Assembly (NCBI GenBank): GCA_904419035.1
Contig: CAJFQL010000053.1
Span: 1 to 10,571 of the forward strand
Direction: 5' to 3'
Origin: Heritagella caecorum
Lineage (GTDB): Bacteria > Bacillota > Clostridia > Oscillospirales > Acutalibacteraceae
DNA length: 10,571 nt
Of this stretch, positions 6,471 to 10,571 are shown piece after piece; within the stretch, counting starts at the first letter, position 1, and each line of letters starts with the position of its first letter. Both the position numbers and the translations under genes were made by a program. A model generated the notes under the pieces. The model was not told the DNA's origin, searched no databases, and saw only the letters and a list, made by a program, of their open reading frames with translations.

Positions 6471-7130
6471 TCAGAGCGGCTGATGGATCACAAATTCGTT
6501 TTTGCGGTACGTAATCAGCCCGTCTTGCTTCATTTTACCCAATTCTTTCGATAAGGCGCTGCGGTCTACATTCAGGTAATCGGCCAGCTGTTGGCGGTCA
6601 AAGGGAATACGGATATGCCGCGACCCCTGGGCCATGACTTGGTACGAAAAATAGGAGAGCAACCGCTCCCGGATGGTCTTGGGGGAGGTGTGCAGCGTGC
6701 GCCGGGAAAGCTGCAAATTTTTGTGGGCACTGATCTGCACGAGGTTCTGGATCACCCGGTTCTGGCTTTGGCAGGCGTTGCAGGGGGTGAATAATTTCGG
6801 TACACTGAGGAACAAGATGGTGGTATTTTCTTTGGCGATCACATCGATCATCATCGGTTCGCCGGGCATACAGGCGTACGCTTCCGCAAAAACACCCCCG
6901 GCCTGCACCATGCCCAATATACTTTTGTTGCCCCAAATGTCGTTGTGTTCCATCTGGACGCACCCGCTGAGCACCAGCCCGATTTCGGTGATCTGGCTGC
7001 CTTCGTTCAAAACGACGGCCTCTTTCGGGTAGGAAACCGTTCGGAATTCCAGGTGCCGGGCTAGGGCCGGCAGGTCGTCTTCCGGGCAGCCCCGGAATAG
7101 GGCGGTCTGTAATAAAAACGTGTGATTCAT
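6471..7130 (-). CDS. hcpR: Crp/Fnr-family transcriptional regulator, probably HcpR
   Basis: A 219-residue regulator, normal length for the family. Residues 8-130 form the cyclic-nucleotide-binding-like sensor domain (LFRGCPEDDL, EAVVLNEGSQITEIGLVLSG, GVFAEAYACMPGEP), followed by a long dimer helix. The winged helix-turn-helix is near 177-210 (FDRQQLADYLNVDRSALSKELGKMKQDGLITY). Cysteines are at 15, 57, 87, 117 and 120 (CNAC); whether they hold a metal centre or whether haem is bound cannot be told. It is divergent from a ferredoxin-hcp operon, the arrangement described for HcpR, which responds to NO-type stress. The regulator name therefore rests on context plus family. It has a consensus sigma-A promoter, with a palindrome just downstream suggesting self-repression. 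The ATG at 7130 follows a GAGG site. Confidence 0.85.
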   Translation of the reverse strand: MNHTFLLQTALFRGCPEDDLPALARHLEFRTVSYPKEAVVLNEGSQITEIGLVLSGCVQMEHNDIWGNKSILGMVQAGGVFAEAYACMPGEPMMIDVIAKENTTILFLSVPKLFTPCNACQSQNRVIQNLVQISAHKNLQLSRRTLHTSPKTIRERLLSYFSYQVMAQGSRHIRIPFDRQQLADYLNVDRSALSKELGKMKQDGLITYRKNEFVIHQPL

Positions 7131-7147
7131 AGAAAAACCTCATTTTC

Positions 7148-7161
7148 GTGGTTATAACCAC
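7148..7161. promoter_or_regulatory. Palindromic operator, candidate HcpR site
   Basis: GTGGTTATAACCAC is a perfect 14-bp palindrome between the regulator and the ferredoxin gene. Its centre (7154.5) is about -41.5 relative to the expected hcp-operon start near 7196, the classic class II activator position for Crp/Fnr proteins. On the other strand it sits just after the regulator's expected start (near 7170). Binding by HcpR is inferred. Confidence 0.75.
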
Positions 7162-7176
7162 ATACTTTTCCCCGGC

Positions 7177-7205
7177 ATTATAGTATACTGGGGGCACAAA
7201 GTCAA
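7177..7205 (-). promoter_or_regulatory. Consensus sigma-A promoter of the Crp/Fnr regulator gene
   Basis: The minus strand has TTGACT (7205-7200), a 17-nt spacer and a perfect TATAAT (7182-7177). This near-consensus promoter needs no activator, as expected for a self-repressing regulator. Confidence 0.8.
7184..7189 (+). promoter_or_regulatory. -10 element of the ferredoxin-hcp operon promoter
   Basis: TATACT lies one base from the opposing TATAAT of the regulator promoter, so the two promoters overlap. No recognisable -35 lies 17 nt upstream; that place is taken by the palindromic operator, consistent with activator dependence. Start is expected near 7196, giving a leader of about 60 nt. Confidence 0.55.
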
Positions 7206-7257
7206 GAATACCCCCGCGGTGATCACGGGCCCGCGTGAAAAATAGGAGAAAGGAAGC

Positions 7258-7959
7258 ATGTTTTTGATGAAACGGAAAATCATTAAAATTGATGAAGAAG
7301 CCTGTAGCGGCTGCGGCGCCTGCGCCAGTGCCTGCCACGAAGGAGCCATCGAAATGGTGAATGGGAAAGCCAAGCTCACCCGGGAACACTACTGTGACGG
7401 GCTGGGCGACTGCCTGCCGGCCTGCCCCACCGGCGCTATTACGTTCGAAGAACGGGAAGCCCCCGCCTATGACGAAGCCGCGGTGCTGGCCTCGAAACAG
7501 CAAAAAGCCGCCGCGCATACCGGCTGCCCCGGTATGCAGATGCGTCAAATGAACCGGGCGGCCGCCAAAGAGGCCCCGGCTGCGGCGCCGGTCCCCTCGC
7601 AGTTGGGGCAGTGGCCGTGCCAGATCAAATTGGTGCCCCTCAAAGCCCCCTATTTTGCCGGGGCCAAACTGCTGCTGGCCGCCGACTGCACCGCCTATGC
7701 CTATGCAAACATCCACCGCGATTTCATGAAGGGCAAAGTCACCCTGATCGGCTGCCCCAAGCTCGATAGCGTGGATTACAGCGAAAAGCTGACGGCGATC
7801 ATCCGGGATAACGATATCCAAAGCGTGACGGTGCTGCGCATGGAAATGCCCTGCTGCGGCGGGCTGGAACAAGCGGCCAAAAAGGCCCTGCAGCAAAGCG
7901 GCAAGTTCATCCCGTGGCAGGTAGTCACCCTGTCGATCGAAGGCGAAATTCTGGACTAA
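7258..7959 (+). CDS. 4Fe-4S ferredoxin-domain protein (hcp-linked)
   Basis: A 233-residue iron-sulfur protein, the likely electron donor for Hcp. The N-terminal ferredoxin domain has one full CX2CX2CX3C motif (C16, C19, C22, C26) and a second motif with only three cysteines (C46, C52, C56): Leu49 replaces the usual fourth, so the second site may be 3Fe-4S or use another ligand. After an Ala/Pro-rich linker (100-118), residues 120-233 form a separate domain (LLLAADCTAYAYANIHRDFMKGKVTLIGCPKLD ... VLRMEMPCCGGLEQAAKKAL) with C121, C144, C166, C199 and C200. This layout is common in clostridial ferredoxins beside hcp. The AGGAG at 7244-7248 supports the ATG at 7258; Met4 is an alternative start. 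It is the first gene of the operon, with a 21-nt gap to hcp. Confidence 0.92.
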   Translation: MFLMKRKIIKIDEEACSGCGACASACHEGAIEMVNGKAKLTREHYCDGLGDCLPACPTGAITFEEREAPAYDEAAVLASKQQKAAAHTGCPGMQMRQMNRAAAKEAPAAAPVPSQLGQWPCQIKLVPLKAPYFAGAKLLLAADCTAYAYANIHRDFMKGKVTLIGCPKLDSVDYSEKLTAIIRDNDIQSVTVLRMEMPCCGGLEQAAKKALQQSGKFIPWQVVTLSIEGEILD

Positions 7960-7980
7960 TGTGTGAAAAGGAGAATATGG

Positions 7981-9579
7981 ATGGAAAAAGAAATGTTTTG
8001 TTTTCAGTGTGAACAGACGGCTGGCTGCACCGGTTGTACCGGGGGCCGGGGTGTGTGCGGGAAAACGTCCGGTACCGCTAATCTGCAGGATGAGCTCACC
8101 GGTGCCCTGATCGGCCTGGCCCATGTGGCCGATACCAACCCGCCCACCGATTCTACCCATCAGGTGGTCATCGAGGGGCTGTTTACCACCCTGACCAATG
8201 TGAATTTTAACGACGAGACCATCCGGCAGCAAATCGAAGCGGTGCACCGCGAAAAGGCCGCCCTGGCGCCCGGATGCTGCGCCTGTGCTTCCCCCTGTGG
8301 CCGTTCGGATGATTACGATATGCAACAGATTTGGAACGCCGGCGAAGACGTCCGGTCGCTGAAATCCCTCTTGTTGTTCGGCATGAAGGGCATGGCGGCC
8401 TATGCGTACCACGCCCGGGTACTGGGGTATTCCGATGACAAAGTGAACCGCTTTTTCTATGAGGGGCTGTTCGCACTGGGCGAAGACTGGGGCATGGATC
8501 AGCTGTTGCCGCTGGTGATGAAGCTCGGCGAAGTGAACCTTTCGTGCATGGCGCTGCTCGACCGCGCCAATACCGAAACCTATGGCAACCCCGCACCGGT
8601 CACGGTGCCGCTGACGGTGGAAAAAGGCCCGTTCATTGTGGTTTCGGGCCATGACCTGCGCGACTTGCAGCTTCTGCTGCAGCAGACCGAAGGGACGGGC
8701 GTCAATGTTTACACCCACGGCGAAATGCTGCCTGCCCATGCGTACCCCGAACTGAAAAAGTATGCCCATTTAAAGGGGAATTTTGGCACCGCCTGGCAGA
8801 ACCAGCAAAAAGAATTTGACAATCTGCCCGCGCCCATTCTGTTTACCACCAACTGCCTGATGCCGCCCAAAGCGAGCTACCAGGACCGCGTATTTACCAC
8901 CGAAGTGGTGTCGTTCCCCGGGCTCACCCATATCGGAGAGGACAAAGATTTTACCCCCCTGATCGAAAAAGCAAAGGCGCTGGGCGGTTATGCGCAGGAA
9001 CACCCCATGACGGGCCTCAACGGCGGCACGACGGTGACCACCGGTTTTGGCCACCATGCGGTGCTGTCGGTGGCCGAACCCGTGATTAACGCGATCAAAT
9101 CCGGCGACCTGTCCCACATCTTCCTGGTGGGCGGCTGTGACGGGGCCCGGCCCGGCCGCAACTATTACACCGAATTTGTCCGCCAGACCCCGAAGGATAC
9201 GGCGGTGCTGACCCTGGCCTGCGGCAAGTTCCGCTTTAACGATATGGACCTGGGCACTGTCGGCGGGCTGCCCCGCCTGATGGATATGGGCCAGTGCAAC
9301 GACGCGTACAGCGCCATTAAAGTGGCGGTGGCGCTGGCCGATGCTTTCGGCTGCGGTGTCAACGACCTGCCCCTGACGCTGGTGCTGTCGTGGTATGAAC
9401 AAAAAGCCGTGTGTATCCTGCTCACGCTGCTCCATTTGGGGCTTACAAACATCTATCTGGGGCCCACGCTGCCGGCGTTTTTATCGCCCCATGTGCTAGC
9501 GTATCTGGTTGAGCATTTCCACATCCATCCGATTTCCACCCCGGAACAGGATCTACAAGCAATTCTTCACAAAGCATAA
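7981..9579 (+). CDS. hcp: Hybrid cluster protein (Hcp), NO / hydroxylamine reductase
   Basis: A 532-residue Hcp, a cytoplasmic enzyme known to reduce hydroxylamine and NO and to protect anaerobes from nitrosative stress. The N-terminal cluster motif is C7-X2-C10-X8-C19-X6-C26 (FCFQCEQTAG ... GVCGK), the class I (Desulfovibrio-like) type, with an extra Cys16 inside. All eight hybrid-cluster ligands expected from the Desulfovibrio enzyme are present in order: H224 (SGHD), E248 (THGEM), C292 (TTNCL), C386 (GGCDGA, the persulfide cysteine), C414 (LACGKFR), C439 (GQCNDAYS), E473 and K475 (SWYEQKAV). It should be active. The frame is open to 7963, but the ATG at 7981 follows AAAAGGAGA at proper spacing and gives the normal N-terminus. 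It is the second gene of the operon, with the ferredoxin as probable partner. Confidence 0.98.
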   Translation: MEKEMFCFQCEQTAGCTGCTGGRGVCGKTSGTANLQDELTGALIGLAHVADTNPPTDSTHQVVIEGLFTTLTNVNFNDETIRQQIEAVHREKAALAPGCCACASPCGRSDDYDMQQIWNAGEDVRSLKSLLLFGMKGMAAYAYHARVLGYSDDKVNRFFYEGLFALGEDWGMDQLLPLVMKLGEVNLSCMALLDRANTETYGNPAPVTVPLTVEKGPFIVVSGHDLRDLQLLLQQTEGTGVNVYTHGEMLPAHAYPELKKYAHLKGNFGTAWQNQQKEFDNLPAPILFTTNCLMPPKASYQDRVFTTEVVSFPGLTHIGEDKDFTPLIEKAKALGGYAQEHPMTGLNGGTTVTTGFGHHAVLSVAEPVINAIKSGDLSHIFLVGGCDGARPGRNYYTEFVRQTPKDTAVLTLACGKFRFNDMDLGTVGGLPRLMDMGQCNDAYSAIKVAVALADAFGCGVNDLPLTLVLSWYEQKAVCILLTLLHLGLTNIYLGPTLPAFLSPHVLAYLVEHFHIHPISTPEQDLQAILHKA

Positions 9580-9594
9580 AAAGAAGGGATTTTT

Positions 9595-10110
9595 GTGTCA
9601 AACGACCTGTTTATGGAGATGGTCCGCTACGATAGCGGCTATCCGAAGCAAATTCAGCATCTTACCAAAGTGCACGCCTATGCCCGGTGGATTGGGCAGC
9701 AGGAACACCTGCCGCCCGATGGGCAGCACATTCTGGAAACGGCGGCCCTGGTGCACGACATCGGGATTAAAGAGAGCCTTCTCCGGTATGGCGATTCGTC
9801 CGGCCGCCACCAGGAAGAGCTGGGGCCCGACATCGCCCGGGCTATGCTGCAAAAGCTGGGATATGCCCCCGACGTGATCGACCGGGTCTGTTACCTGGTG
9901 GGGCACCATCACACCTATGGACAGGTCGACGGCCTCGACTACCGCATCCTGATCGAAGCGGATTTCCTTGTCAATTTGTATGAAGACAGTTGCAGCCATG
10001 AGGCTATCCGGCACGCGTATGAAACCATGTTCCGTACGGCGTCCGGCAAGGCGCTGTGCCGGGCCATGTTCCGGCTGGAGGACGAAAAGGAGGAAGAAAC
10101 CCATGTATAA
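9595..10110 (+). CDS. HD-domain phosphohydrolase family protein
   Basis: A 171-residue protein with a GTG start and an AAGAAGGGA ribosome site, 15 nt after hcp. The HD metal-binding set is visible: H27 (KVHAYARWIG), H54-D55 (ALVHDIGIKES), later histidines (H72, GHHHTYG at 103-109) and a downstream Asp123 (EADFLVN). HD proteins hydrolyse phosphate esters of nucleotides or similar compounds; the substrate here is unknown. Short HD proteins of this kind occur beside hcp and cupin genes in other clostridia, suggesting a linked but undefined role in the stress response. The C-terminus (EDEKEEETHV) overlaps the cupin start by 8 nt. Confidence 0.88.
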   Translation: MSNDLFMEMVRYDSGYPKQIQHLTKVHAYARWIGQQEHLPPDGQHILETAALVHDIGIKESLLRYGDSSGRHQEELGPDIARAMLQKLGYAPDVIDRVCYLVGHHHTYGQVDGLDYRILIEADFLVNLYEDSCSHEAIRHAYETMFRTASGKALCRAMFRLEDEKEEETHV

Positions 10111-10426
10111 AAATATCGAAAAGCGGACCGTTTTGCAGCTCAAAGACCTGGTGGCCTATCAACCGGGCCAGGTCGTCAGCCAGACGCTGGTGCAGAACGA
10201 AAAAGTCAGCATGACCCTTTTTTCCTTTGACAAAGGGGAAGAGATTTCCACCCACGCGTCCGGCGGGGACGCCATGGTCACGGTGCTGGAAGGCATTGGC
10301 CGGTTTACCGTGGGGGACGATGTGTTTTTGCTGCACGAAGGCGAAACCCTCATTATGCCCAAAGATGTGCCCCATGCCGTCCATGGGGAAGAGGCGTTTA
10401 AAATGCAGCTGACCGTGTCGTTTTAA
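10103..10426 (+). CDS. Small cupin-domain protein
   Basis: A 107-residue single-domain cupin: FSFDKGEEISTHASGGDAMVTVLEGIGRFTVGDDVFLLHEGETLIMPKDVPHAVHGEEAFKMQLT covers both cupin motifs. Metal ligands look reduced compared with classic cupins: motif 1 has THAS instead of HXH, and motif 2 keeps PXXVPHAVH. It may bind a metal weakly or differently. It is probably a small-molecule-binding or detoxifying protein, with unknown substrate. It is the last gene of the operon; the start ATG has an excellent AAAAGGAGGAAG site inside the preceding gene and overlaps its stop by 8 nt, implying coupled translation. No clear terminator follows before the insertion sequence. Confidence 0.9.
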   Translation: MYKNIEKRTVLQLKDLVAYQPGQVVSQTLVQNEKVSMTLFSFDKGEEISTHASGGDAMVTVLEGIGRFTVGDDVFLLHEGETLIMPKDVPHAVHGEEAFKMQLTVSF

Positions 10427-10500
10427 CCACGTGTCTTAAAAGTTAGACAAAAAACGCCGCCATGCGAAACCTTGAACTGCACCCCATTTGTTAGACAGTA

Positions 10501-10509
10501 TGGTATACT
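10501..10509 (+). promoter_or_regulatory. Extended -10 promoter of the insertion sequence
   Basis: TGGTATACT has the TGN plus a TATACT hexamer, 24 nt before the orfA start codon and just inside the terminal repeat. No clear -35 is seen. Confidence 0.45.
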
Positions 10510-10533
10510 GGATAACAAGTGGGGTGTTTTATT

Positions 10534-10571
10534 ATGCCAAAAGGAATACCGAACAAACGCTACACGCCGGA
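10534..10571 (+). CDS. IS3-family transposase OrfA (first 12 codons)
   Basis: The visible MPKGIPNKRYTP is the characteristic start of IS150-type OrfA helix-turn-helix proteins, which pair with a frameshifted OrfB carrying the DDE integrase domain. The ribosome site is GGGGTG. The rest is outside the window, so whether the gene is intact is unknown. Confidence 0.85.
   Translation, partial: MPKGIPNKRYTP

Larger units (their letters stand above)
10473..10571 (+). mobile_element. Left end of an IS3-family (IS150-like) insertion sequence
   Basis: The end begins TGAACTGCACCCC and continues to TTAGACA at 10497, matching the usual terminal inverted repeat of IS150-type elements (TGAACTG...CCCC...TTAGACA). 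The orfA start lies 36 nt further in. Only the left end is present, so neither the target duplication nor intactness can be judged. It inserted 46 bp after the cupin stop. Confidence 0.85.

Noticed and set aside
6598..8769. 723-residue minus-strand open frame
   Set aside because: It overlaps the Crp/Fnr, ferredoxin and hcp genes, all of which have recognisable families. Its His/Gly/Arg-rich translation is typical of antisense frames in GC-rich genes.
8770..9435. 221-residue minus-strand open frame inside hcp
   Set aside because: Antisense shadow of the conserved hcp coding sequence.
10432..10455. Terminator after the cupin gene (TGTCT...AGACA)
   Set aside because: The stem is only 5 bp and is followed by A's rather than T's on the plus strand.

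Overview
The window looks like a chromosomal stretch from an anaerobic Gram-positive bacterium of the class Clostridia, possibly an Oscillospirales relative. The evidence is a SigI/RsgI pair, an LPXTG-type (IPETG) wall-anchored surface protein, strong AGGAGG-like ribosome binding sites, sigma-A-like promoters, and an oxygen-sensitive hybrid-cluster-protein operon. Base composition is uneven: the left 2.9 kb is AT-richer, and the region from about 2.93 kb on is mostly GC-richer.

Left block (1-2645, all minus strand): sigI and rsgI overlap by an ATGA and encode an alternative sigma factor and its membrane anti-sigma factor. Downstream is a lipoprotein gene that runs off the left edge. Its N-terminal extracytoplasmic domain is visibly homologous to the RsgI ectodomain, including the Asn-Pro bond at which RsgI proteins are known to autocleave. 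A PepSY-like domain and an Asp/Trp-rich tail encoded by 42-bp tandem repeats follow. The sigI and lipoprotein genes carry the same promoter (CGACCCCGTTTT, 12 nt, TCCGTATTCT, identical spacing). This suggests that SigI drives both its own operon and a secreted RsgI-like protein. This three-gene system is the most interesting part of the window.

Middle block (2590-6420): a 340-bp gap with a strong hairpin leads to a 5'-truncated remnant of a ROK-family gene. That remnant faces a 783-residue secreted, sortase-anchored surface protein across a shared bidirectional terminator. The surface protein gene has a good sigma-A promoter and an inverted repeat around its ribosome binding site. A small pyridoxamine-phosphate-oxidase-fold protein is divergent from it and has an extended -10 promoter.

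Right block (6376-10426): a Crp/Fnr-family regulator, probably HcpR, is divergent from an operon of ferredoxin, hybrid cluster protein (hcp), an HD-domain hydrolase and a small cupin. The short intergenic region holds a perfect 14-bp palindrome. It is centred near -41.5 of the hcp-side promoter and just downstream of the regulator's own promoter. A single site could therefore activate the nitrosative-stress operon and repress the regulator. Hcp has all eight expected hybrid-cluster ligands.

Right edge (10473-10571): the left end and first 12 codons of orfA of an IS3-family (IS150-like) insertion sequence begin 46 bp after the cupin gene.
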